NCBI GenBank assembly: GCA_964448305.1 | Contig: CAYUWB010000008.1 | Span: forward strand, 1 to 51,949 | DNA: 51,949 bases | Reading direction: 5' to 3' | DNA from: Thioglobus_C sp964448305 | Lineage (GTDB): Bacteria > Pseudomonadota > Gammaproteobacteria > PS1 > Pseudothioglobaceae | Shown here: positions 27,658-34,500 of the stretch, piece by piece | How the letters are laid out: each line of letters opens with the position of its first letter | How positions within the stretch are numbered: position 1 is the first letter of the stretch | Notes under the pieces: model-generated | What the model was told of the DNA's origin: nothing | Seen by the model: only the letters and a program-made list of their open reading frames with translations | The model's database searches: none | Made by a program: the position numbers and the translations under genes

Positions 27658-27846
27658 ATGAGTGATGTAACAGGAATCGCATTGGGCATGANNNNNNNNN
27701 NNNNNNNNNNNNNNNNNNNNNNNNNNNNNNNNNNNNNNNNNNNNNNNNNNNNNNNNNNNNNNNNNNNNNNNNNNNNNNNNNNNNNNNNNNNTGCGCGTGT
27801 TCACGGCGAAGTTGAAAACATTCTGCCTTCAGCGGCTGAAGCTTAA
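27658..27846 (+). CDS. csoS1: Second CsoS1 shell protein, interrupted by assembly gap
   Basis: Only the first 11 codons and the last 18 or so codons can be read; the centre is unknown sequence. Both ends are identical to the first csoS1, including its ribosome site. The visible frame (63 codons) happens to stay open because the placeholder gap removes 108 bases, a multiple of three. The real gene is probably about 98 aa. The gap could hide a divergent paralogue or more than one extra copy. Confidence 0.75.
   Translation: MSDVTGIALGMXXXXXXXXXXXXXXXXXXXXXXXXXXXXXXXXXXARVHGEVENILPSAAEA
27692..27791. other. Assembly gap, 100 N
   Basis: Exactly 100 undetermined bases, the usual placeholder for a scaffold gap of unknown length. 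It falls inside a repeated csoS1 unit, where short-read assembly commonly fails. Confidence 0.99.
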
Positions 27847-27854
27847 TCAGTCAT

Positions 27855-27892
27855 TTTTTAGGTGAATAACATTTGTGTTGTTCGCCTAGAAA
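27855..27892 (+). other. Long hairpin between csoS1 and csoS2
   Basis: AGGTGAATAACA (27860-27871) pairs with TGTTGTTCGCCT (27876-27887) around a four-base loop. The stem extends outward by about five more pairs (TTTTT with AGAAA, one G-U). In RNA this is roughly 17 pairs with only G-U wobbles. No T-run follows, so it is not a standard terminator. It may stabilise or process the mRNA so that cbbLS-csoS1 is made in excess of csoS2. Confidence 0.65.
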
Positions 27893-27976
27893 TGATTATA
27901 TAAAACTTAAAATTTGTAAATGGTTTATTGATAAACATTAGCAAAAATATTTAAGTACTTATAAACGGAATTTAAT

Positions 27977-30436
27977 ATGACAAATTCAACAGAAAAACTT
28001 TCTGGACGAGAGAGGTCAATGCTCAGACGTCAGCAAATGTCTAAAACAGGTTCTGCCGGTATGAAAAAATCTGGTCGAGTAAACCCTAGAGGAAGACAAT
28101 CAGCTGTAGTAGCAAACCCAAATATTGGTCAAGAAGTTCAGTCAAATACAACTGTAGAAAATACTACAGATAACGAATTAAACAACATTAATACTCAAGC
28201 AGTAGAAAATGATAATTTTGAGTATTGTTGTGATGATTGCAAGGAAAAGGACTTGAAAGAAACATGTTCTCCTTGTAATGACAAACTATCTTCACCAGAA
28301 GGAGATGTTAAAGTGGACGAGATTTGTGAGCTGGTTGATGCTGGTCAATCAAATGCTAGTTCATCTGTGAGAGCCTTCTGTAGAGATAGGCGTAGACAAA
28401 TGTCAAAAACTGGTAAACAAGCATTACCAGGTAAGGTTGGCAGAGATGCACGACGTTCAAGGGTTAATAACAATAAAAACTCTATGTCAGGTCGTGATCT
28501 AGCCAAAATAAAGCGTGAAGAAAGATGTACGGTTGGTCGGGGCAATGTAGAAGCTTGTCGTCCAAGCGGTAGAATCAGACCGGGATCTGCACCATCTAAA
28601 GTTGAATTGGGTACTACACTAGCAGGTCAGCCTGTCAGTGGAACTCAGGTTGATCAAACACAAAAGATTACAGGTAGTGAAGCTGGTGGTTGCAAGGGAA
28701 TTACAGGTACTGAATATTTTGGTGCTGAACAATTTTCACAGTTGTGTTCAACCACACCCCAAGCAAACGAACCTAAGGTTGGTGAAACTCAAACTACTAA
28801 AGGTCAGACAATGACGGGCACTTTGGTTGAGTCTACTTCTAAAATTACTGGCACTGAACCTGGTTCATGTAATGTAATTACAGGTAACGAATACTTGGGT
28901 TATGATCATTATTCAAATGCATGCGATAATACAAATGCTGTTTCATCGCACCATAAGGTAATGTCAACACCATCAAAAAAAAATTTAGCAATAACTGGAG
29001 CAGACGAAGCTAGAGCCAATTCAACAACCGGTTCAGAATCAGGAGCTGGTCATGCAATTACAGGCTCTGATTATTCAACTGCACCTTTTAGCCGTTCAAA
29101 TGCGGGCGTTACAAAAGTTGACGTCAACCATACAAACAGTGGCTCTGTAATATCTGGCGGTGAATTATCATCACCACTTGGAGTTACAGGTGACGCACAA
29201 GATTCATGTGAAAGAGTGACTGGTACCGAATATGTTTCTAATGAAAGATATGTTGCTAATTGTGGCACTCAGGCTCCATTAACACCAAATAAAGTTTCTG
29301 TTGATAATACTCGTAAAGGTATGGATGTTACAGGCAACATGATGGATAGAGATGAGAAGGTAACTGGTAATGAGCCTGGCACATGTCAGCGTTTAACTGG
29401 CAGCCAATATGACAGTTCTGCGAGTAAAGGTTTGTGCGACCAGCGTTCGGATAAAGTAAATCAAACACATACTATTACTGGTAATCGTGTTTCTGGTAGT
29501 GAGGTTAGTGGCTCCCCAAAGCTAACGGGTGACGACTATGGCATGTGCCTGGGCGTCACCGGAAACGAATATGTTAGTAAGGAAAGTTTTGAGCAAAGGT
29601 GTTCTTTTGTACCGATGGCAGCACAGTTTAAAGACGCAGTAAGTCACACATGGAACGATCAACAAGTTTCTGGGTCACAAGTTAGTCAATCTGAGATAGT
29701 GACTGGTGATGAAGTTGGTGGTTGTAGCCCTATTTCTGGAAGTAGTTATAGATCTAGAGATGAGATGAGTCAGTTTTGTGATACATCAGCAGTAGCTGAA
29801 AGTGAGCAAAAAATGAGAAAAACATATACAATGCAAGAGGTAAGTGGCACGGTGCCAACAGAAGATCAACGTTTCTCTGGTAATTTTAATAAGGGCTTTG
29901 ATCAGTCAATTAGTGGCACACCTTATCTCAAAAATGAAGGCCAATCTGAACAATATGACGCAAACTTTTCGGTTCGGTCGCCTGCTCGTGTCGCATTTCA
30001 GAGTAAATCTGAAAGAGTTCATGACAGTGTTTTTGGAACCAATGCAAGAATTACCGGCCCAGTTGCTAAAGCACAAGGTGTAATGACAGGCACACCAGAA
30101 TTTAGACATCCGTATGAAATATCTCAACAGGATGTTGCTATTTCAGAGCCGACAAAGGTTGTGACTGGCGAAGGCAACGAAATCGGTTCAGATGTCACAG
30201 GTGATAATTGGTCTCGTGGTGGACAAATTACTGGCACTGAAGGTATGTTTTCTTCTAATCGAAATGATACGCAAAAAGGCAATCCAAATCACGATCATAA
30301 GATTGGTGCGCATGCACTCAAGGGTCGAGAAGTGACTATTGTTGAAGGTCCTAAGATTACTAATGGTAGCGGTGGTGGAAATGGTACAGATGGTGGCTCT
30401 TCAAGAGTAACTTTATCTGGCGGCGCACGCGGTTAA
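27977..30436 (+). CDS. csoS2: Carboxysome scaffold protein CsoS2
   Basis: Disordered 819-aa linker that joins RuBisCO to the shell. Three N-terminal Rubisco-binding repeats are seen: GRERSMLRRQQMSKTG (about 10-25), FCRDRRRQMSKTG (about 133-146) and SGRDLAKIKREERCTVGRG (about 170-188). About seven middle repeats follow (residues about 215-600; ITGTE/VTGNE with paired Cys), then the shell-anchoring C-terminal region ending VTLSGGARG. The Halothiobacillus protein is about 870 aa with four N-repeats. Middle repeat 3 lacks its cysteines, and an A9 run at 28975-28983 lies in it. Confidence 0.96.
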   Translation: MTNSTEKLSGRERSMLRRQQMSKTGSAGMKKSGRVNPRGRQSAVVANPNIGQEVQSNTTVENTTDNELNNINTQAVENDNFEYCCDDCKEKDLKETCSPCNDKLSSPEGDVKVDEICELVDAGQSNASSSVRAFCRDRRRQMSKTGKQALPGKVGRDARRSRVNNNKNSMSGRDLAKIKREERCTVGRGNVEACRPSGRIRPGSAPSKVELGTTLAGQPVSGTQVDQTQKITGSEAGGCKGITGTEYFGAEQFSQLCSTTPQANEPKVGETQTTKGQTMTGTLVESTSKITGTEPGSCNVITGNEYLGYDHYSNACDNTNAVSSHHKVMSTPSKKNLAITGADEARANSTTGSESGAGHAITGSDYSTAPFSRSNAGVTKVDVNHTNSGSVISGGELSSPLGVTGDAQDSCERVTGTEYVSNERYVANCGTQAPLTPNKVSVDNTRKGMDVTGNMMDRDEKVTGNEPGTCQRLTGSQYDSSASKGLCDQRSDKVNQTHTITGNRVSGSEVSGSPKLTGDDYGMCLGVTGNEYVSKESFEQRCSFVPMAAQFKDAVSHTWNDQQVSGSQVSQSEIVTGDEVGGCSPISGSSYRSRDEMSQFCDTSAVAESEQKMRKTYTMQEVSGTVPTEDQRFSGNFNKGFDQSISGTPYLKNEGQSEQYDANFSVRSPARVAFQSKSERVHDSVFGTNARITGPVAKAQGVMTGTPEFRHPYEISQQDVAISEPTKVVTGEGNEIGSDVTGDNWSRGGQITGTEGMFSSNRNDTQKGNPNHDHKIGAHALKGREVTIVEGPKITNGSGGGNGTDGGSSRVTLSGGARG
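28975..28983 (+). promoter_or_regulatory. Candidate -1 frameshift site in csoS2 (A-AAA-AAA)
   Basis: Nine consecutive A residues give the in-frame heptamer A-AAA-AAA (28975-28981). A -1 slip would add ten residues and stop at TAG (29011-29013), giving a CsoS2 of about 345 aa. CsoS2 of Halothiobacillus is known to be made in two lengths through programmed -1 frameshifting. No strong downstream stem-loop was found by eye, so this is tentative. Confidence 0.4.
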
Positions 30437-30445
30437 TTTCGCATC

Positions 30446-32032
30446 ATGAATACCAGGAATGCTTACAAGATTAGAGCCTCTCGTGTTTCTAGTCCTTTAA
30501 ACAAAGCACCAGTTGGGATGGCACAATCAAGTGCACTCCCACAAGCCAAAAGTTCTTATTCATCTAAACAAAATTACGATATTGGCGCTAAGACCCCAAT
30601 GGATTTGAACTCTGTTTGTGAAGCTCTTCCTGAGCGTTCTTGTAGACACCCTTTGACTAATATGAGGCAGAATGCTCATTTAGCCAGGTGCGAAGAATCT
30701 ATTAAAGTTCGCTTTGATTCGATTACACCAACTTTAAAAAAACTTGCAAATTTACAACATGAGAATGATTTTGTTTCTAAGGCAGACTCTGTTACCTCAA
30801 AAGAGCTTGGTTTTAATTTTCCTATTGAATTACTAGAAACTGCCTGGGTTGATGGTTTAAACATGAAGGCTTTATACGCTAAAGCTGTTTTTAATGCGTT
30901 GAACAGTTCAATCGCTCAGTTTTCAGATGATTTGGGGCGGAATGAAGACTTAAGAGTAGACGCTGACAGTTTCTTTTTAGACTGTGGATATCACAGTGTT
31001 GATATTACACCTTGTTCTGATGGTCGTTTGAAAGGTCTTGCTAAATATATTTTACGTTTGCCTTTATCGGCAATTACTGTTCGTAATTCCTATGCTGGTG
31101 CATTATTTAATGTTGAATCCAATGTGCGTGATTGGGAAAAAATCGAGCTAGATAGGCTAAGAAATGGTAAAGTTCTAGACGATGGGAATGGTTATTTAAA
31201 GATTGTTGTCTATCATAGAAGTGGCTCTGACCCTTCGCATCAAGGGTGCGCTGCTCATGGCAGTAATGATAAAGTATCTGCTGAAGCTGGCTTAGAAAAA
31301 TTGACAGAATTTCGTGAAGCTATTGAAAACACCTATTGTTGCGGATCTGCAATTGATATTTTATTGATTGGTGTTGATACTGATAATGATTCTATTCGTG
31401 TACATGTGCCTGATTCAGCCGGCAACATAAGTGTGCATCGATATGTTGATACATCAGAGTTGTATAACGAAACATTGTCAATGAGCATTGATCAGGCAAG
31501 AGTTAAATTATATAATGCTATTGATATTTGTAGTGATTCATCGGGCTGGGCACAAGGTGATGGAAGGCCTCATGAAGGCATGAGGAAAGTTGTCGCTAAC
31601 TTGCTTGAATATAATTTATCTCAAATTGAGTATGTTGCTGATTTATACGGCGGCATGTATCCAGATATTGGCCATGCCGAACGCTATATTAGCGTGGGTG
31701 ACGGCTTTCAAGAAATTCAATTGCGTAATATTGCTTATTTTGCGCACTTAGATACTGTTGAGGAAGGTGCAGCAGATTTAGATATCGGTATTAAGATTTT
31801 TACAGGACTGAATTTAAATAAAGGATTGCCAGCACCTATAGCAATTCATTATCGTTATGATTCTAAAGTACCTGGTTCAAGGAAAAGGTTGATAGAAAAA
31901 TGTAATCGTGTTAAAAATGCGATATTAAACAGATATAAACAATTGGCTGAAAATAATAATTTATATTTTCAAATTAGCATTCAAGATTTGCCGTTAGGCA
32001 GCAGTCTTGAAATTATAAGTGAGGAAGCGTAA
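30446..32032 (+). CDS. csoSCA: Carboxysomal beta-type carbonic anhydrase CsoSCA
   Basis: Converts bicarbonate to CO2 inside the carboxysome; 528 aa, also known as CsoS3. The zinc and catalytic motif is C190-x-D192-x-R194 in TPCSDGRLKG; the other zinc ligands fit His257 and Cys268, eleven residues apart as in the Halothiobacillus enzyme. The N-terminal 80 residues are basic and disordered, consistent with RuBisCO tethering. Ten bases after csoS2; its stop shares a base with the csoS4A start (TAATG). Confidence 0.96.
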   Translation: MNTRNAYKIRASRVSSPLNKAPVGMAQSSALPQAKSSYSSKQNYDIGAKTPMDLNSVCEALPERSCRHPLTNMRQNAHLARCEESIKVRFDSITPTLKKLANLQHENDFVSKADSVTSKELGFNFPIELLETAWVDGLNMKALYAKAVFNALNSSIAQFSDDLGRNEDLRVDADSFFLDCGYHSVDITPCSDGRLKGLAKYILRLPLSAITVRNSYAGALFNVESNVRDWEKIELDRLRNGKVLDDGNGYLKIVVYHRSGSDPSHQGCAAHGSNDKVSAEAGLEKLTEFREAIENTYCCGSAIDILLIGVDTDNDSIRVHVPDSAGNISVHRYVDTSELYNETLSMSIDQARVKLYNAIDICSDSSGWAQGDGRPHEGMRKVVANLLEYNLSQIEYVADLYGGMYPDIGHAERYISVGDGFQEIQLRNIAYFAHLDTVEEGAADLDIGIKIFTGLNLNKGLPAPIAIHYRYDSKVPGSRKRLIEKCNRVKNAILNRYKQLAENNNLYFQISIQDLPLGSSLEIISEEA

Positions 32033-32292
32033 TGAGAATAATGCAAGTAGAAAAGACTCTTGTCTCAACTAATCGTATTAAAAATTTAGGGTTAAGGCCT
32101 TTGCTTGTTGTACGAGACAAGCCTAACGGTACACCATTAGTGGCAGTTGATGCTGTTGGTTGTATCCCAGGTGATTGGGTAATTTGTGTAGGAAGTTCGG
32201 CAGCACGAGAGTCTGCAGGAAGCAAGGATTATCCAAGTGACTTAACAATAGTCGGCATTATCGATTATTGGGATAAAGACCAAAAAGGATAG
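32032..32292 (+). CDS. csoS4A: Carboxysome vertex pentamer protein CsoS4A
   Basis: 86-aa CcmL/EutN-type protein whose pentamers cap the shell vertices. It begins MRIMQVEKTLVSTNRI and carries DAVGCIPGDWVICVGSSAAR and PSDLTIVGIID, all typical of CsoS4A. Translationally coupled to csoSCA by a one-base overlap; csoS4B follows after nine bases. Confidence 0.96.
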   Translation: MRIMQVEKTLVSTNRIKNLGLRPLLVVRDKPNGTPLVAVDAVGCIPGDWVICVGSSAARESAGSKDYPSDLTIVGIIDYWDKDQKG

Positions 32293-32301
32293 AAAACTAA
32301 C

Positions 32302-32562
32302 ATGGAGATAATGCAAGTCCAAGAAGATCTTGTTTGTACTCGGTCTGTTAATCAGATAGAAGGTATTTCATTAAGAGTAATGAAAGACTTAAAGGGCAAG
32401 ATTTGGTGTGCTTCTGACCCGGTTGGTGTTGGTATTGGAAAATGGGTTGTGACTGCAAGTGGTTCGGCTGCTAGATGGGCAATGCCTAGCTATGATTCAG
32501 CGACAGATTTAACAATTGTTGGGATTATTGATCATTGGGAATGGCCTGAGTCAAAGGATTAA
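32302..32562 (+). CDS. csoS4B: Carboxysome vertex pentamer protein CsoS4B
   Basis: 86-aa paralogue of CsoS4A: MEIMQVQEDLVCTRSV at the start, then DPVGVGIGKWVVTASGSAAR and TDLTIVGIIDHWEW. It is more divergent from CsoS4A than a recent copy would be, so this is the usual ancient pair. The ferritin-like gene starts five bases after its stop. Confidence 0.95.
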   Translation: MEIMQVQEDLVCTRSVNQIEGISLRVMKDLKGKIWCASDPVGVGIGKWVVTASGSAARWAMPSYDSATDLTIVGIIDHWEWPESKD

Positions 32563-32566
32563 TATT

Positions 32567-32995
32567 ATGTTGGCCAATTCAAAACTTAGTTGGTATTTGA
32601 GACGAGGGCTGGAGCATGAAATGTCAGCTATCCAGTATTACACAACCCAATCTAATTTGTGCAAAATTTGGGGCTTAGAGTCTGCCGCATCTAAGTTTGA
32701 AGAAGAGGCAAAAGAAGAGTTTGACCATGCATCTAGAATTATTAACTTTATGCTTAAGTTGGGTTTGACAGCGGCTACTTCACAATTAAAATCAATACCA
32801 AAGACGAAGACGTTAAAAGAAATATTAATCGTCGATTGGCAACTCGAAAAAGAGGTTGTAGAGCTATATAGTGATGCAAGCCAATATTGTTTAAATAGTG
32901 GCCTTATTCATGGTTATGAATTATTCAATACACTGCTGGAAGAGGAAAAACATCATTTAAGTTCCATTGAAAAGTGGATGCTTGAATTAAATTAA
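32567..32995 (+). CDS. Bacterioferritin-like protein of the carboxysome cluster
   Basis: 142-aa four-helix ferritin-like protein. Putative metal ligands appear in LEHEMSAIQYY (about 16-26), EEEAKEEFDHA (about 46-56), LEKEVVELY (about 93-101) and EEEKHH (about 127-132), the pattern of a ferroxidase di-iron site. The start is the ATG at MLANSKLSW; a longer in-frame extension would overlap csoS4B. Such genes accompany many proteobacterial cso loci; their role in carboxysomes is not known. It is followed after three bases by acRAF. Confidence 0.82.
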   Translation: MLANSKLSWYLRRGLEHEMSAIQYYTTQSNLCKIWGLESAASKFEEEAKEEFDHASRIINFMLKLGLTAATSQLKSIPKTKTLKEILIVDWQLEKEVVELYSDASQYCLNSGLIHGYELFNTLLEEEKHHLSSIEKWMLELN

Positions 32996-32998
32996 AGA

Positions 32999-33322
32999 AT
33001 GAGTAATAACAGTTCAATAGACAAAGGAATAGCAGACGTTACTGATCTTGGGTGGAAGGTACAAAAACGTGCGTTAACAATGACAAAGCGCTATGATTAT
33101 AGTGATTATGACGACATGAGAGATTTTCTTGATGATTTACAAGATTTATCTGAAAAAGAAGACTACTACCCAGATTTGACTTTTAGTCGTGTGCACGTTA
33201 ACGTGTCCATTAAATCTAGAGAAGAAGAAAAGTTTACTGAAGTCGATTTTTTATTTGCAGCGCAAGTTGACGCTTTAGGTAAAGATTCAATAACCGTCGT
33301 AGAGGGGGAGAAAAATGGCTAA
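32999..33322 (+). CDS. RuBisCO assembly factor acRAF (pterin dehydratase-like)
   Basis: 107-aa protein with the PCD/DCoH-like fold. The expected catalytic HHP of true dehydratases is replaced by YYP (EDYYPDLTFSRVHVNVSI, about 55-72), which fits the non-enzymatic alpha-carboxysome assembly factor that chaperones large-subunit assembly. Its end overlaps mcdA by eight bases. Position after csoS4B and the ferritin-like gene is the same as in other proteobacterial clusters. Confidence 0.88.
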   Translation: MSNNSSIDKGIADVTDLGWKVQKRALTMTKRYDYSDYDDMRDFLDDLQDLSEKEDYYPDLTFSRVHVNVSIKSREEEKFTEVDFLFAAQVDALGKDSITVVEGEKNG

Positions 33323-33944
33323 GTTGAAAATTGCAGTTGCCAATCTGAAAGGGGGGTGTGGTAAATCTACATTGTCTTTAAATCTAGCGTCAGGGTTAAT
33401 GTCTAGAGGTAGTGTAGCATTACTTGATGCAGACCCGCAAGGCACATTAGAACACTGGCTGAAAGCTTCAGTAGACGGAATGCCAAGTGTCATTAATGCA
33501 TCCAGTGATATAGAAAAATCTATCAAATCAATAGAAAGCGAGTTTGATTATATAGTAGTCGATTGCCCACCAAGTTTAGAAAGCGGACATACGAAGAAAG
33601 TGCTAGAATTAGTGGATTTATTATTAATCCCAGTTCTGCCTTCGCCACCAGATTTGTGGAGTAGTGTGCATATGGTAGATGCGGTCAAAGAGGCACAAAA
33701 AACTAATAAAAGGCTAAAATCCTATCTTGTTCGAAACCAAGTAGAAAACAGAAGTGCGCTTTCAAAGGCAATGAAGCAAGCTATAGAATTCTGTGGTCTA
33801 CCAGCGCTAAAAAGCTCACTAGGAAGGCGTGCATCATATCGTTGGGCGGCACTGGAAGGGATTAGCGTTTATCAGTTTGGAAAACGTGGTGATACAGCAG
33901 TTAATGATATTGAGTCTGTAATTAAAGAAGTTTTTGAAAAGTAA
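33315..33944 (+). CDS. mcdA: Carboxysome-positioning ParA-type ATPase McdA
   Basis: 209-aa ParA/MinD family ATPase. The deviant Walker A KGGCGKST (Lys12 signature lysine, Lys17) is at residues 12-19; LLDADPQGT (about 36-44) and YIVVDCPPS (about 76-84) are Walker A' and B. In alpha-carboxysome bacteria McdA forms gradients on the nucleoid that space carboxysomes, driven by McdB. The next two genes supply the McdB candidate. A role in plasmid partition is unlikely given the context. Confidence 0.9.
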   Translation: MAKLKIAVANLKGGCGKSTLSLNLASGLMSRGSVALLDADPQGTLEHWLKASVDGMPSVINASSDIEKSIKSIESEFDYIVVDCPPSLESGHTKKVLELVDLLLIPVLPSPPDLWSSVHMVDAVKEAQKTNKRLKSYLVRNQVENRSALSKAMKQAIEFCGLPALKSSLGRRASYRWAALEGISVYQFGKRGDTAVNDIESVIKEVFEK

Positions 33945-33958
33945 ACAAGGGGAGAAAA

Positions 33959-34198
33959 ATGAGCAAATTAGAAGATAAGTTAGTTGAGAGTATTAACAAG
34001 CCTGAGCAAGATAAGCCTGTTATTAAAAAGCCAATAGCTAAGAAAAGTCCAGCTAAAAAACCAATTGCTAAAAAAGTAGCTGCTAAGAAGCCAGTAGCCA
34101 AGAAAAAAGTGACTACAAAGACTGTTGCTAAGAAGCCTATCGTCAAGAAGTTGGCAACAAACTCTATCAGCCATCCAAAACGTATTTGGCCTGACTGA
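33959..34198 (+). CDS. mcdB: McdB-like carboxysome positioning adaptor, copy 1
   Basis: 79-aa, highly basic, disordered protein. A Glu-containing start (MSKLEDKLVESINKPEQ) leads to about nine Lys-Lys-rich AKKP/AKKV units (residues about 22-66). The C-terminus is SHPKRIWPD, with the near-terminal tryptophan that is conserved in alpha-McdB proteins. It lies 14 bases after mcdA. A histone-like or DNA-binding Lys-rich protein is the alternative; context and the RIWPD ending favour McdB. Confidence 0.75.
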   Translation: MSKLEDKLVESINKPEQDKPVIKKPIAKKSPAKKPIAKKVAAKKPVAKKKVTTKTVAKKPIVKKLATNSISHPKRIWPD

Positions 34199-34233
34199 TT
34201 GTTTTTGTTAAGTATTAAACCAAGGAGTGCCGC

Positions 34234-34473
34234 ATGAGCAAATTAGAAGATAAGTTAGTTGAGAGTATTAACAAGCCTGAGCAAGATAAGCCTGTTATTA
34301 AAAAGCCAATAGCTAAGAAAAGTCCAGCTAAAAAACCAATTGCTAAAAAAGTAGCTGCTAAGAAGCCAGTAGCCAAGAAAAAAGTGACTACAAAGACTGT
34401 TGCTAAGAAGCCTATCGTCAAGAAGTTGGCAACAAACTCTATCAGCCATCCAAAACGTATTTGGCCTGATTAA
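34234..34473 (+). CDS. mcdB: McdB-like carboxysome positioning adaptor, copy 2
   Basis: The 79-aa product is identical to copy 1. It has its own AAGGAG ribosome site ten bases upstream and a distinct 35-base spacer, so it is probably expressed. Only one synonymous change (GAC to GAT, last codon) separates the coding parts, which suggests a very recent duplication or gene conversion. cbbO starts 27 bases later. Confidence 0.75.
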   Translation: MSKLEDKLVESINKPEQDKPVIKKPIAKKSPAKKPIAKKVAAKKPVAKKKVTTKTVAKKPIVKKLATNSISHPKRIWPD

Positions 34474-34500
34474 AACAACTTTTAAATATTATCTTTCTTT

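Larger units (their letters stand above)
27322..27846 (+). repeat. Tandem repeat of a csoS1 unit (period about 315 in copy 1)
   Basis: Copy 1 begins at 27322 (TAAAAATATAGGAGAAATAC, leader included) and the same sequence restarts at 27637. The 55 bases before the gap and the 55 bases after it match copy 1 exactly. The unit therefore includes the ribosome site as well as the gene. Confidence 0.85.
33959..34473 (+). repeat. Tandem duplication of the mcdB-like gene (275-base period)
   Basis: The two coding copies (33959-34194 and 34234-34469) are identical over 236 bases. They then differ in the last base of the final Asp codon and in the stop (TGA versus TAA). The spacers and leaders differ, so the duplicated block is essentially the coding sequence. 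Confidence 0.95.

Noticed and set aside
27622..27846. Open frame through the gap on both strands
   Set aside because: The middle is unknown bases; only the ends can be read, and only the plus-strand ends match csoS1.
27855..27892. Intrinsic terminator after csoS1
   Set aside because: The stem is strong but no T-run follows on either strand.
32999..33322. Pterin-4a-carbinolamine dehydratase (phhB) function
   Set aside because: The catalytic HHP is YYP here and the gene is embedded in a carboxysome cluster, so acRAF is the better call.
33315..33944. Plasmid partition ParA, suggesting an integrated plasmid
   Set aside because: The neighbours are carboxysome genes and an McdB-like adaptor; no replication gene or parS-like repeat was seen.
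33922..34449. Minus-strand frames coding for Leu/Phe-rich proteins that look like membrane peptides
   Set aside because: They are the antisense of the Lys/Ala-rich mcdB-like genes; AAG/AAA codons read backwards give Leu and Phe. The exact repetition follows from the gene duplication.
33959..34473. Histone H1-like or AlgP-type DNA-binding proteins
   Set aside because: The AKKP repeats fit superficially, but the RIWPD C-terminus and the place after mcdA favour McdB. Not fully excluded.
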